DNA of 64,000 nt from Bradyrhizobium semiaridum (GTDB taxonomy: Bacteria; Pseudomonadota; Alphaproteobacteria; Rhizobiales; Xanthobacteraceae): positions 140,728 to 204,727 of the forward strand of contig NZ_JAGKJJ010000012.1 in NCBI RefSeq assembly GCF_020329505.1. The letters are read 5' to 3'. Made by a program: the position numbers and the translations under genes. This document shows positions 26,058-34,366 of the stretch, one piece after another; position 1 is the stretch's first letter; each line of letters opens with the position of its first letter. The notes under the pieces are model-generated. The model was given only the letters and a program-made list of their open reading frames with translations. It ran no database searches and was not told the DNA's origin.

Positions 26058-26678
26058 ATGAACGAGAGCTATCTGGGACGCGGGCTGCGCCGCGTCGGCG
26101 TCGCGGCGGCCGCGATCGTCGCGCTGTCGATCGCCTCGCAGCAGCGCGCCGAAGCATTGTCGCCCATGACCCCGGGCGCGGTGCCTGCGGCGAAGCACGC
26201 AAGCGACGCGATCACGACGCAGGCCCGCCATGGTCCCGGCGGCGGAGGCGGCTTCCATGGTGGTGGAGGTTTCCGCGGCGGCGGTGGTTTTCACGGCGGT
26301 GGTTTCCGCGGCGGCGGATTCCACGGCGGCGGGATGCACGGTGGAGGCTTCCGAGGTTTCCACGGTGGAGGCTTCCGCGGCTTCCATGGCGGCGGCGTCC
26401 GCATCGCGCCCGCCTTCCACGGCGGCTTTCGCCATGGCGGGTTCCATCGCCATTACGGTGGCTACCACCGCTTCTATGGCGGCGGCTATCGCTACGCCTA
26501 CCGGCCGCATTTCCGCCGGCACTACCATCACCGGCGCTTCTTCTACACGCCGTCCTATTACTACCCGGCCTACTATCACCATCGCCGCTGCCGGGTGATC
26601 TGGACCTATTACGGGCCGCGCCGAATCTGCCGGCCGTGGTACCGCCATCACTACTACCGGCCCTACGGCTATTGGTAA
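26058..26678 (+). CDS. Exported Gly/His/Phe-rich repeat protein
   Basis: 206 aa. A signal-like N-terminus (residues 10-34), then TPGAV (38-42) and TTQAR (53-57) in the same spacing as the 77-aa protein, then about 50 residues of 'GGGFHGG / GGGFRGG' repeats, then a Tyr/His/Arg-rich end with three Cys-containing short motifs ('HHRRCRVIW', 'RRICRPWY'). A surface or cell-wall associated role is plausible. No enzymatic motif is visible. Confidence 0.85.
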   Translation: MNESYLGRGLRRVGVAAAAIVALSIASQQRAEALSPMTPGAVPAAKHASDAITTQARHGPGGGGGFHGGGGFRGGGGFHGGGFRGGGFHGGGMHGGGFRGFHGGGFRGFHGGGVRIAPAFHGGFRHGGFHRHYGGYHRFYGGGYRYAYRPHFRRHYHHRRFFYTPSYYYPAYYHHRRCRVIWTYYGPRRICRPWYRHHYYRPYGYW

Positions 26679-26738
26679 GGGCGGAAATGACAGCGGGCGC
26701 CAAACGGCGCCCGTTTGTTCGGTCCATGCCGTGCAGGC

Positions 26739-26948
26739 CTAATCCCGGTCGGTGAGCTTCCAGGGCTTGACCTTCCACGGCGTCAGGTTTTCCAGCCGCC
26801 ACTGTGTCCAGCGCTCCGGCGGCCAGTGGCTGAGGCGCGAGGTCTCCTTCACGACCGGCAGCGGATCGACGATGCGCGGCGCCGCGCGGCGGCGCTTCTG
26901 CCGCGTCGCCTCGCTGATCATATCGACGAAATCGGACTTGTCCGCCAC
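26739..26948 (-). CDS. Small conserved-looking hypothetical protein
   Basis: 69 aa, soluble, basic in the middle ('EATRQKRRRAAPRI') and Trp-rich at the end ('PPERWTQWRLENLTPWKVK'). The Trp spacing and clean end make a real gene likely. No function is suggested by the sequence. Confidence 0.65.
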   Translation of the reverse strand: MADKSDFVDMISEATRQKRRRAAPRIVDPLPVVKETSRLSHWPPERWTQWRLENLTPWKVKPWKLTDRD

Positions 26949-27075
26949 GGCCGGCTCCTCGCGAGACTTGAATTCGCAAGGGCCAGTGTGCGTGCCGGCC
27001 GTTAACGACCCGTTTCCGCAACGGCTCGAGCTTGAGACAAGAGCCGCAGCGTTTTCGAGCGAACTGCTCCGACAA

Positions 27076-28482
27076 CTACCGCCAGTCGCGCACGTCGACG
27101 AAGTGGCCGGCGATCGCGGCGGCGGCGGCCATCGCGGGCGACACCAGATGGGTGCGGCCCTTGAAGCCCTGGCGGCCCTCGAAGTTGCGGTTCGAGGTCG
27201 AGGCGCAGCGCTCTTCCGGCTTCAGCTTGTCCGGGTTCATCGCAAGGCACATCGAGCAGCCCGGCTCGCGCCAGTCGAAGCCGGCCGCAATGAAGATCTT
27301 GTCGAGGCCTTCGGCTTCCGCCTGCTCCTTCACGATGCCCGAGCCCGGCACGATCATCGCGTTGACATTGGCGTTGACGGTCTTGCCCTCGGCGATCTTC
27401 GCCGCGGCGCGCAGGTCCTCGATGCGGCCGTTGGTGCAGGAGCCGATGAAGACGCGGTCGAGCTTGATGTCGGTGATCTTCGTCCCCGCGGTCAGGCCCA
27501 TGTATTTCAGCGCGCGGTGCTTGGAGAGGCGCTTGGCCTCGTCCTCGATCTTGTCGGGGTCGGGCACGTAGCCAGTCACCGAGATGACGTCCTCGGGGCT
27601 GGTGCCCCAGGTGACGATCGGCGGCAGCTTGGCCGCGTCGAGCCGGATCTCGTGATCGAAATGCGCGCCCTCGTCGGAGCGCAGCGTCTCCCAGTAGCGC
27701 ATCGCGGCGTCCCAGGCGGCGCCCTTCGGTGCCTTCGGCCGGCCGCGCAGGAAGTCGAACGCCTTCTGGTCGGGCGCGACCAGACCGGCGCGCGCGCCGC
27801 CTTCGATCGACATGTTGCAGACCGTCATGCGGCCTTCCATCGAGAGCGCACGGATCGCCTCGCCGGCATATTCCAGCACGTAGCCGGTGCCGCCGGCGGT
27901 GCCGATCTCGCCGATGATCGCCAGGATGATGTCCTTGCCGGTGACGCCGTCCGGCAGCTTGCCGTCGACCACCGCGCGCATGTTCTTGGCCTTCTTCTGG
28001 ATCAGCGTCTGCGTCGCCAGCACGTGCTCGACCTCCGAGGTGCCGATGCCGTGAGCGAGCGCGCCGAACGCGCCGTGCGTCGAAGTGTGGCTGTCACCGC
28101 AGACGATGGTGGTGCCGGGCAGCGTGAAACCCTGCTCGGGGCCGATGACGTGGACGATGCCCTGGCGCTTGTCGAACTCGTTGTAATACTCGATGCCGAA
28201 TTCCTTGGCGTTCTCTGCCATCACCCGCATCTGCTCGATGCTTTCAGGATCGGGATTCGGCTTCGAACGGTCGGTGGTCGGGATGTTGTGGTCGACGACG
28301 GCGAGCGTCTTCTCCGGTGCGTGCACCTTGCGGCCGGCGGCGCGCAGGCCTTCGAACGCCTGCGGCGAGGTCACCTCGTGCACCAGATGGCGATCGATGT
28401 AGAGCAGGCAGGTGCCGTCCTCGGCTTCGTGCACCAGATGGTCGTTCCAGATCTTGTCGTACAGCGTGGTCGGTTTGGACAT
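27076..28482 (-). CDS. leuC: 3-isopropylmalate dehydratase large subunit
   Basis: 468 aa, a [4Fe-4S] aconitase-family enzyme of leucine synthesis. Cluster ligands are C349 ('GSCTNGR'), C409 and C412 ('CSMCLAMN'). '[20 protein letters not shown]' is the family active-site block. It has a promoter about 215 bp upstream with an Irr-type ICE match over the start of transcription, in line with iron control of an Fe-S enzyme. Confidence 0.97.
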   Translation of the reverse strand: MSKPTTLYDKIWNDHLVHEAEDGTCLLYIDRHLVHEVTSPQAFEGLRAAGRKVHAPEKTLAVVDHNIPTTDRSKPNPDPESIEQMRVMAENAKEFGIEYYNEFDKRQGIVHVIGPEQGFTLPGTTIVCGDSHTSTHGAFGALAHGIGTSEVEHVLATQTLIQKKAKNMRAVVDGKLPDGVTGKDIILAIIGEIGTAGGTGYVLEYAGEAIRALSMEGRMTVCNMSIEGGARAGLVAPDQKAFDFLRGRPKAPKGAAWDAAMRYWETLRSDEGAHFDHEIRLDAAKLPPIVTWGTSPEDVISVTGYVPDPDKIEDEAKRLSKHRALKYMGLTAGTKITDIKLDRVFIGSCTNGRIEDLRAAAKIAEGKTVNANVNAMIVPGSGIVKEQAEAEGLDKIFIAAGFDWREPGCSMCLAMNPDKLKPEERCASTSNRNFEGRQGFKGRTHLVSPAMAAAAAIAGHFVDVRDWR

Positions 28483-28565
28483 GAGCTTGAGCTCCAGAAG
28501 AAATTCGGTGGTGAATGGCGTTGAGCGCGGTCGGCGCGCGGGCAGGCGAAGGCGTCCGGGCAGCG

Positions 28566-28691
28566 TTACGCTGCGTGCGTAAGCTCTGACGTCGCCGACG
28601 TCGCAAAGCGTCCGAAGAACCGGCCGGGCAGCCGCGAGCGATCGTCGATCACGACGCGCTGGCAGGGCTGGCTGACTTGATCCGGAACCAT
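28566..28691 (-). CDS. Candidate 41-codon leader ORF upstream of leuC
   Basis: Starts ATG at 28691 and ends TAA at 28566: [17 protein letters not shown], then a basic middle with '[19 protein letters not shown]'. The ATG is within one or two bases of the predicted transcription start, so it may be translated leaderless. The stop codon is the loop of the perfect palindrome GCAGCGTAACGCTGC. No Leu-codon run exists, so it is not a classical leucine attenuator peptide. Coding status is unproven. Confidence 0.4.
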   Translation of the reverse strand: MVPDQVSQPCQRVVIDDRSRLPGRFFGRFATSATSELTHAA

Positions 28692-28697
28692 TCTAAA
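28681..28697 (-). promoter_or_regulatory. Irr-type iron control element (ICE) at the leuC promoter
   Basis: Minus strand TTTAGAA-TGG-TTCCGGA matches TTTAGAA-N3-TTCTAAA at 11 of 14 positions, with a perfect left half. It covers the expected start of transcription, which suits repression by Irr under iron limitation. Confidence 0.5.
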
Positions 28698-28698
28698 T

Positions 28699-28727
28699 TT
28701 CTAACACAGGGCTCGCGCCCGCGACAA
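28699..28727 (-). promoter_or_regulatory. Candidate sigma-70 promoter of leuC
   Basis: Minus strand TTGTCG (28722-28727), 17-bp spacer, TTAGAA (28699-28704). Transcription would start near 28692, giving a leader of about 210 nt. Confidence 0.45.
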
Positions 28728-28771
28728 TCGATCGATGTGCGGGCCTCTACGTGAGATAGGTATGCCGCAAC

Positions 28772-28801
28772 AAAAAAGCGCGGGGCAGGTCCCCGCGCTT
28801 T
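28772..28801 (-). terminator. Rho-independent terminator of the rplS operon
   Basis: Minus strand AAGCGCGGGG-ACCTG-CCCCGCGC followed by TTTTTTG, 26 bp after the rplS stop. It separates the ribosomal operon from the leuC promoter. Confidence 0.9.
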
Positions 28802-28826
28802 CGGTCGCATTCCGCTTCGGAATGGA

Positions 28827-29207
28827 TTACTCGCCGACGGCGGCCTGACGGTCCTGCTTCTCGACGATGCGGGCCGACTTGCCGCGCAGGCTGCGCAGGT
28901 AATAGAGCTTGGCGCGACGGACCTTGCCGCGGCGGACCACCTTGATCGAGTCGATCATCGGCGACATCACCGGGAACACGCGCTCGACGCCTTCGCCGTA
29001 GGAGATCTTGCGGACGGTGAAGCTCTCGTTGAGGCCGTGGCCGGAGCGGCCGATGCAGACGCCTTCATAGGCCTGCACGCGGGTGCGTTCGCCTTCGACC
29101 ACCTTGACGTTGACGATCACGGTGTCGCCGGGGCCGAATTCCGGAATGGTCTTGGTGGCGGCGAGCTTGTCGAACTGCTCTTTTTCGAGCTGCTGAATCA
29201 GGTTCAT
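28827..29207 (-). CDS. rplS: 50S ribosomal protein L19
   Basis: 126 aa. L19 sits at the 30S-50S interface. Family sequence is clear: '[20 protein letters not shown]', '[16 protein letters not shown]' and '[14 protein letters not shown]'. Start at 29207 ([11 protein letters not shown]); the upstream frame extension is non-family sequence. It follows trmD after 110 bp. Confidence 0.97.
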   Translation of the reverse strand: MNLIQQLEKEQFDKLAATKTIPEFGPGDTVIVNVKVVEGERTRVQAYEGVCIGRSGHGLNESFTVRKISYGEGVERVFPVMSPMIDSIKVVRRGKVRRAKLYYLRSLRGKSARIVEKQDRQAAVGE

Positions 29208-29317
29208 CTGAAATTCTCCATCGGCGGCGCGCCCAGCCTGCGCGGGCTGCGCAAACGTCCTTCTATCCTGCGCGTGTGCGGATTTGGGCGCTGCTATACG
29301 GCAAAGCCGCGGGTTTG

Positions 29318-30064
29318 TCACCCGTCTGTCGTGTTTTTTGTACCGCCCCGCGGCGCTTTTTGGCCGGATTTTCGGGCCCACAGGTCGGGGCGCCGGGCCG
29401 CCGTCAGCGCCTCGGACTGCGCCAGCCGCCAGGCCGCAACCTTGGCGTGGTCACCCGATATCAGGATTTCCGGGATCTGCCTGCCCTCGAAGTCCTGCGG
29501 ACGGGTATATTGCGGGTATTCCAGTAGTCCTTCGGAGAAGCTTTCCTCGGTTCCGGAGGCCTGTTTGCCCATCACCCCCGGCAGCAGCCGGACGCAGGCG
29601 TCGATCAGCGCCATCGCGGCGATTTCGCCGCCGGACAGCACATAATCGCCGATCGAGACCTCCTCCAGCGAGCGGGCCTCGATCACCCGCTGGTCGATGC
29701 CCTCGAAGCGGCCGCAGACGATCAGCGGGCCGGGCCCGGCCGCGAGTTCGATGACCTGCGCCTGGGTCAATGGCCGTCCGCGCGGGCTCATCAGGAGGCG
29801 GGGGCGCCCGGGGGCAATGCCGGCGGCGTCGATCGCGGCGGCCAGCACGTCGGCGCGCAGCACCATGCCCGGGCCGCCGCCGGCCGGCGTGTCGTCGACG
29901 CTGCGGTGCTTGTCGGTCGCCGACGCCCGGATGTCGCGCGCCTCCAGTGACCAGAGGCCGCCGGCCAGCGCCTTGCCGGCCAGACTCACGCCGAGCGGCC
30001 CCGGAAACATGTCCGGAAACAGCGTCAGCACGGTCGCCCGCCAGGATGTCGGCTCGGATGTCAT
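29318..30064 (-). CDS. trmD: tRNA (guanine-37-N1)-methyltransferase
   Basis: 248 aa. Methylates G37 of tRNAs reading CNN codons. SPOUT-fold motifs '[11 protein letters not shown]', '[14 protein letters not shown]' and '[14 protein letters not shown]' are present. The C-terminus is unusually basic with '[17 protein letters not shown]'. It lies nine bases downstream of the alcohol dehydrogenase-like gene and before rplS. Confidence 0.96.
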   Translation of the reverse strand: MTSEPTSWRATVLTLFPDMFPGPLGVSLAGKALAGGLWSLEARDIRASATDKHRSVDDTPAGGGPGMVLRADVLAAAIDAAGIAPGRPRLLMSPRGRPLTQAQVIELAAGPGPLIVCGRFEGIDQRVIEARSLEEVSIGDYVLSGGEIAAMALIDACVRLLPGVMGKQASGTEESFSEGLLEYPQYTRPQDFEGRQIPEILISGDHAKVAAWRLAQSEALTAARRPDLWARKSGQKAPRGGTKNTTDG

Positions 30065-30073
30065 GGCCTCTGG

Positions 30074-31156
30074 TTACGGCACCACGGCCGTGAGGTCGAG
30101 GCTTTGCATCATGGCGGCGGCATCCACGGCGCGGCGGAAGTCGCCGAGCTTGAACGCCGCGACGTTGATCTTGGAGAGGTCGAGCAGGCCCTCGGCCGCC
30201 AGCGTCGCGAGCTGGCCCGGCGCCGTGCGATCGTACATGAACTGCCCGACCACCTCCCAGTCGTTGGCCAGCATCTCGCGGAACGACAGTTCGAGCGGCA
30301 CCTCGGCGCTGCCCATCAGCACCATCCGCCCGCCACGCCGCAGCGCGCGCAGACAGGACAGCGTGGTCGAGGTGCTCTTGGCGGCGCCGAGCAGGTCGAG
30401 CGCGACGTCGGCGCTGCCGCCGGCGGCGCGGCGGATGATCGGCTGGTCGCTCGCCGGATCGCCGGTGACGACGGCCGGAACCACGCGCGGGCCGAACGCA
30501 TCGCGCAATTGCTCGAGCGCGGCCTGCTTGCGGCCGGCGGCGACGACGCGGCCGGCGCCCATCGCGACCGCGAGCATCACGCCGCCGGAGCCAAAATAGC
30601 CGGTGGCGCCGTTGATGATGATGGTCTGCCCGCCGCGCAGGCCAGAGCGCTGCAGCCCGCCGAACGGCACGATCAGCTTGGCCAGTCCGATCAGCTCGCT
30701 CGCCGGCCTGTCATCGAGATTGGCCAATGGTGTGACGCAGGCCGCCGGCCAGTGCGCGATCTCGGCGAAGACGCCGTCGCGCCAGCGCGCCTGCAACGCC
30801 AGCGCCTCCGGCGTCGTCACAGTGGCGGTCAGGCCGATCAGGATCTGCGGCGGATCGCGATCCGGCACGTCGCCGCGCAGATGCGGGCTCAGGAAGACGC
30901 GGTCGCCGCTCCTGACATGAGTGACGTTCTCTCCGGCGGCGACGACACGCGCGATCGCGTTGGTGCCGGGCACGAACGGCATCGGCGGCAGGCTGTAGGG
31001 CAGCGCGCCCGACAGCAGTCTGTCGGTGTAGGACAGCACCATGCCGGCTTCGATCCGGACGATGACGCCATCGGGTGCCGGTTTAGGCGTTGCGACATCT
31101 TCGAAACGAAGATCATTGTGGGCGTGCAGCCGCCAGGCCTTGTGCGTGCTTGTCAT
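30074..31156 (-). CDS. Medium-chain dehydrogenase/reductase, alcohol dehydrogenase-like
   Basis: 360 aa. An N-terminal GroES-like domain and a Rossmann half ('IINGATGYFGSGGVMLAVAM', about residue 190) identify the MDR superfamily. The usual catalytic-zinc Cys/His pair and the structural-zinc four-Cys loop are not apparent, so a quinone-oxidoreductase-like enzyme without zinc is more likely. It sits between rimM and trmD, a pair that is normally adjacent, and is followed by trmD after nine bases. Confidence 0.87.
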   Translation of the reverse strand: MTSTHKAWRLHAHNDLRFEDVATPKPAPDGVIVRIEAGMVLSYTDRLLSGALPYSLPPMPFVPGTNAIARVVAAGENVTHVRSGDRVFLSPHLRGDVPDRDPPQILIGLTATVTTPEALALQARWRDGVFAEIAHWPAACVTPLANLDDRPASELIGLAKLIVPFGGLQRSGLRGGQTIIINGATGYFGSGGVMLAVAMGAGRVVAAGRKQAALEQLRDAFGPRVVPAVVTGDPASDQPIIRRAAGGSADVALDLLGAAKSTSTTLSCLRALRRGGRMVLMGSAEVPLELSFREMLANDWEVVGQFMYDRTAPGQLATLAAEGLLDLSKINVAAFKLGDFRRAVDAAAMMQSLDLTAVVP

Positions 31157-31185
31157 TGGGATGCTCCGTCACCGTCACCGCTTAC

Positions 31186-31220
31186 GTAGCCCGGATGGAG
31201 CGAAGCGCAATCCGGGGCCG
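31186..31220. repeat. Half copy of the 'GTAGCCCGGAT' repeat
   Basis: Contains GTAGCCCGGATGGAGCGAAG and continues 'cgcaatccgggg'; the second arm is degenerate (to about 31260). It lies between rimM and the inserted dehydrogenase gene. Confidence 0.7.
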
Positions 31221-31319
31221 CTGTAACCGCGGATAGATAGTCCGGATTTCGCGGAGACTGTTATCGGGCGCGCGTTAGCGCGACCCGTTGGCTTTATCAG
31301 CGCTACGAGTTTCGGTCGA

Positions 31320-31841
31320 TTACGCCGCCGACGGATCGTCGCCCTCGATCTCCTGCGGCAGCTCGATCACGACGCGGCCGGCGGCGAGATCGACTGATGG
31401 CACCACGGCGTTGGTGAAGGGCAGCAGCATCGTCGCGCCCTGCGGCGGGGCGATCTCGATGATGTCGCCGGCGCCGAAATTATGGATCGCGATCACCTTG
31501 CCGAGCGGCTGCTCGGCCGTCGTCACCGCGGCGAGCCCGATCAGGTCGGTGTGGTAGTATTCGCCGTCGTCGGTGTCCGGCAGCCGGTCGCGCGGCACGT
31601 AAAGCTCGAGGCCGTTGAGGCGCTCGGCATCATCGCGCGTGGCGACGCCTTTCAGCGTCACCACCAGGTGATCCTTGGCTTCGCGGACATGCGTGACCTC
31701 GAACTGGCGCTTGCCGTCCCTGGTTATCAGCGGGCCGTAATCCTTCACGGCCAGCGGGTCTTCGGTGAAGGTCCACAGCCTGACGGCGCCGCGCACGCCA
31801 TGCGCAGCGCCGATACGGGCGACACAGACCGGCGCAGCCAC
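31320..31841 (-). CDS. rimM: 16S rRNA processing protein RimM
   Basis: 173 aa. Assists 30S maturation. The N-terminal '[20 protein letters not shown]' and the C-terminal PRC-barrel part '[17 protein letters not shown]' with 'VIELPQEI' are typical. It is 17 bp downstream of rpsP. The next gene is the inserted dehydrogenase rather than trmD. Confidence 0.95.
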   Translation of the reverse strand: MAAPVCVARIGAAHGVRGAVRLWTFTEDPLAVKDYGPLITRDGKRQFEVTHVREAKDHLVVTLKGVATRDDAERLNGLELYVPRDRLPDTDDGEYYHTDLIGLAAVTTAEQPLGKVIAIHNFGAGDIIEIAPPQGATMLLPFTNAVVPSVDLAAGRVVIELPQEIEGDDPSAA

Positions 31842-31858
31842 CGCAGCAGCCGCTCAGC

Positions 31859-32191
31859 TTACGCCTTGGCGGCGGCTTCGGCCTGCGCCTTGCGTTCCTT
31901 GCGCGGCACGGCCTTCTCGGGGTTGTTGCGCGGGGTGCGCTTCTTGACGCCGGCGGCATCGAGGAAGCGGGTCACGCGGTCCGACGGCTGCGCGCCCTTG
32001 GCGAGCCAGGCCTTCACCTTGTCCATGTCGAGCTTGAGGCGGGCCTCGCTGTCCTTCGGCAGCAGCGGGTTGAAGTGGCCGAGACGCTCGATGAAGCGGC
32101 CATCGCGCGGGAAGCGCGAGTCGGCGACGACGACGTGATAGACCGGACGCTTCTTGGTGCCTGCGCGAGCAAGGCGGATCACAACGGACAT
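31859..32191 (-). CDS. rpsP: 30S ribosomal protein S16
   Basis: 110 aa. '[20 protein letters not shown]' and '[11 protein letters not shown]' are invariant S16 features. The C-terminal tail is Lys/Ala-rich as in other alphaproteobacteria. It follows ffh with a repeat between. Confidence 0.97.
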   Translation of the reverse strand: MSVVIRLARAGTKKRPVYHVVVADSRFPRDGRFIERLGHFNPLLPKDSEARLKLDMDKVKAWLAKGAQPSDRVTRFLDAAGVKKRTPRNNPEKAVPRKERKAQAEAAAKA

Positions 32192-32235
32192 TCAGTTCTC
32201 CTAAGTAAGTTGTTTGATCGGTAGAGGTTCAGTTA

Positions 32236-32346
32236 GCTCGTCATTCCGGGGCGCGAGCGCAGCGAGCGAGCCCGGAATCCATAACCACGACCGGGAGTAT
32301 GGATTCCGGGCCCGCGCCAAGAGGCGAGTCCCGGAATGACGAGAGG
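32236..32346. repeat. Palindromic repeat between ffh and rpsP
   Basis: Arms 'CTCGTCATTCCGGGGCGCGA' and 'CGAGTCCCGGAATGACGAG', with an inner pair CCCGGAATCCAT / ATGGATTCCGGG. It lies in the 175-bp gap and would form a strong structure in an ffh-rpsP message. Confidence 0.75.
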
Positions 32347-32366
32347 GAGACAGCGAGCAAGCTTCC

Positions 32367-33914
32367 TCATTTCTTCTTGCCCGGGAAGCCGCCGAGGCCC
32401 GGCAGCATCGGCTTCCCGGAAAGACCGGTGAGCCCCGGCACGTTCGGCAGGCCGCCGCGCAAGCCGGGCGGAAGATCCTTCGGCAGATTGGGCAGGCCGG
32501 CGCCGGCGCCGCCCTGCATCTTCTCGGCCAGCGCCTTCATCTCTTCCGCCGACGGCGGCTTCATGCCGCCGCCAAAGCCCATCGCCTGCGCAATGCCGGC
32601 CAGCGGGCCGCGCTTGCCGCTTCCCATGGCCTTCATCATGTCGGCCATGTTCCGGTGCATCTTCAAGAGCTTGTTGACCTGTTCGACGTTCTGGCCGGAG
32701 CCCGCGGCGATGCGCTTCTTGCGGCTCGCTTTCAGAATGTCCGGGTTCTTGCGCTCCTGCCGCGTCATCGAATCGATGATCGCGACCTGGCGCTTCAGGA
32801 TTTTGTCGTCGATGCCGGCGGCGGCGATCTGGTTCTTCATCTTGGCGATGCCGGGCATCATGCCCATCAGGCCGCCGATGCCGCCCATGTTCGCCATCTG
32901 CTGCAACTGCTCGCGCATGTCGTTGAGGTCGAACTGGCCCTTGCGCATGCGCTCGGCGGTGCGCGCGGCCTTCTCGGCATCGATATTCGCCGCGGCCTTC
33001 TCGACCAGCGAGACCACGTCGCCCATGCCGAGGATGCGGCCGGCGATCCGGCTCGGATGGAAGTCTTCCAGCGCATCGGTCTTTTCGCCGGTGCCGATCA
33101 GCTTGATCGGCTTGCCGGTGACCGCGCGCATGGATAGCGCCGCGCCGCCGCGGCCATCGCCGTCGACGCGCGTGAGCACGATGCCGGTGAGGCCGACGCG
33201 CTGGTCGAACGAGCGCGCGAGGTTGACCGCGTCCTGGCCGGTGAGGCTGTCCGCGACCAGCAGCACTTCGTGCGGGTTGGCGGCGGCTTTGATGTCGGCC
33301 GCCTCCTTCATCATGTCTTCGTCGAGCGTGGTGCGGCCGGCGGTGTCGAGCAGCACGACGTCGTAGCCGCCGAGCTTACCGGCCTCCAGCGCGCGCCTTG
33401 CGATCTGCGGCGGCATCTGGCCGGCGACGATCGGCAAGGTCGGAATGTCGAGGTCGCGGCCGAGCACCGCGAGCTGCTCCATCGCCGCCGGGCGATAGAC
33501 GTCGAGCGAGGCCATCAGCACCTTGCGCTTGTCGCGCTGGACCATACGCCGCGCGAGCTTTGCGGTGGTAGTGGTTTTGCCGGAGCCCTGCAGGCCGACC
33601 ATCATGATCGGCACCGGCGGCACGGAATTGATGTCGATGGTCTGGCCATCGGAGCCGAGCGTCGTGACGAGCTCGTCATGGACGATCTTGACCACCATCT
33701 GGCCCGGCGTCACCGACTTGACGACGGTGGCGCCGATCGCCTGCTCGCGGACCCGTTCGGTGAAGCTGCGGACCACTTCGAGCGCGACGTCGGCCTCGAG
33801 CAGCGCGCGACGCACCTCGCGCATCGCGGCATCGACGTCCTTCTCGGTCAGCGCGCCGCGCCCCGTCAGACGATCGAGAATGCCACCAAGCCGTTCCGAC
33901 AGATTGTCGAACAA
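32367..33914 (-). CDS. ffh: Signal recognition particle protein Ffh
   Basis: 515 aa. Targets nascent membrane proteins together with 4.5S RNA and FtsY. N domain, then GTPase P-loop 'GLQGSGKTT' at 107-115, 'DTAGRTTLDEDMM', and a Met/Gly-rich M domain with 'SRKKRIAAGSG'. The start is TTG at 33914 (reading FDNLSERLGG), because no ATG in frame fits the family N-terminus; the frame extends to 34091 but through a repeat. The leader contains that repeat. Confidence 0.93.
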   Translation of the reverse strand: MFDNLSERLGGILDRLTGRGALTEKDVDAAMREVRRALLEADVALEVVRSFTERVREQAIGATVVKSVTPGQMVVKIVHDELVTTLGSDGQTIDINSVPPVPIMMVGLQGSGKTTTTAKLARRMVQRDKRKVLMASLDVYRPAAMEQLAVLGRDLDIPTLPIVAGQMPPQIARRALEAGKLGGYDVVLLDTAGRTTLDEDMMKEAADIKAAANPHEVLLVADSLTGQDAVNLARSFDQRVGLTGIVLTRVDGDGRGGAALSMRAVTGKPIKLIGTGEKTDALEDFHPSRIAGRILGMGDVVSLVEKAAANIDAEKAARTAERMRKGQFDLNDMREQLQQMANMGGIGGLMGMMPGIAKMKNQIAAAGIDDKILKRQVAIIDSMTRQERKNPDILKASRKKRIAAGSGQNVEQVNKLLKMHRNMADMMKAMGSGKRGPLAGIAQAMGFGGGMKPPSAEEMKALAEKMQGGAGAGLPNLPKDLPPGLRGGLPNVPGLTGLSGKPMLPGLGGFPGKKK

Positions 33915-33962
33915 TGCCGTTGTCCTTCGTTGCGCCCGCAGGCACTCGCCTCGTTCACTTGC

Positions 33963-34064
33963 CGTCATACCCAGCGAAAGCGGGGTATCCAGTACGCCGC
34001 GGCTCATCGGTTCAAGCCAGCTGCCTCTGGAATACTGGATCACCCGCTTTCGCGGGTGATGACC
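33963..34064. repeat. Palindromic repeat in the ffh leader
   Basis: Arms 'GTCATACCCAGCGAAAGCGG' and 'CCCGCTTTCGCGGGTGATGAC' with inner 'GTATCCAGTA' / 'AATACTGGAT'. It lies between the proposed ffh promoter and its TTG start. Confidence 0.75.
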
Positions 34065-34366
34065 AGATAGTTTGCCTTGGTAACGAGCCAAGACGATGGT
34101 CCAAACACTTTCGCGCCCGAGGGCGCATCGCGCTGTCGGGCGTTGGCCTCCGGCCTCCAGGACCGGTCGGCGGGTCGAAAAGACGGATCTTTCCGAGAAA
34201 GTGGCCGCCTTAAACGCTGCGGGGGCCGGAAAGTCAAGGCAAGTTTGGCGGCAGTCTTTCCGGCTCGACCCCTAAGACACTGAATTTGCGAGGTTTTGCT
34301 GTAGAAGTTCCGAATCCGGCAGGGCCACCCATATAACCGGAGCCTGCCTCCTGTTCTGGAACCCGC
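34065..34366. other. Gap between ffh and MBL genes
   Basis: About 300 bp without a supportable gene. It contains the ffh promoter (34209-34237). I find no clear promoter for the MBL gene on the plus strand. Confidence 0.5.
34209..34237 (-). promoter_or_regulatory. Candidate sigma-70 promoter of ffh
   Basis: Minus strand TTGACT (34232-34237), 17-bp spacer, TTTAAG (34209-34214). The -35 is close to consensus. The leader to the TTG start would be about 285 nt. Confidence 0.55.

Larger units (their letters stand above)
28483..28826. other. leuC leader region and rplS terminator
   Basis: 344 bp without a gene long enough to be obvious. From leuC outward it holds a GCAGCG-TAA-CGCTGC hairpin (28561-28575), a 41-codon ORF (28566-28691), an ICE-like site and promoter (28681-28727) and the rplS terminator (28772-28801). 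Confidence 0.6.

Noticed and set aside
28566..28691. Classical leucine attenuator peptide
   Set aside because: Only two Leu codons, not adjacent; no alternative terminator with T-run before leuC.
30074..31156. Zinc-dependent alcohol dehydrogenase assignment
   Set aside because: The catalytic Cys/His set and four-Cys structural loop expected of zinc enzymes are not visible, so only the superfamily is claimed.
34092..34366. Coding gene between ffh and the MBL hydrolase
   Set aside because: Short frames only, no ribosome site, and the segment is better explained as the ffh promoter and leader.
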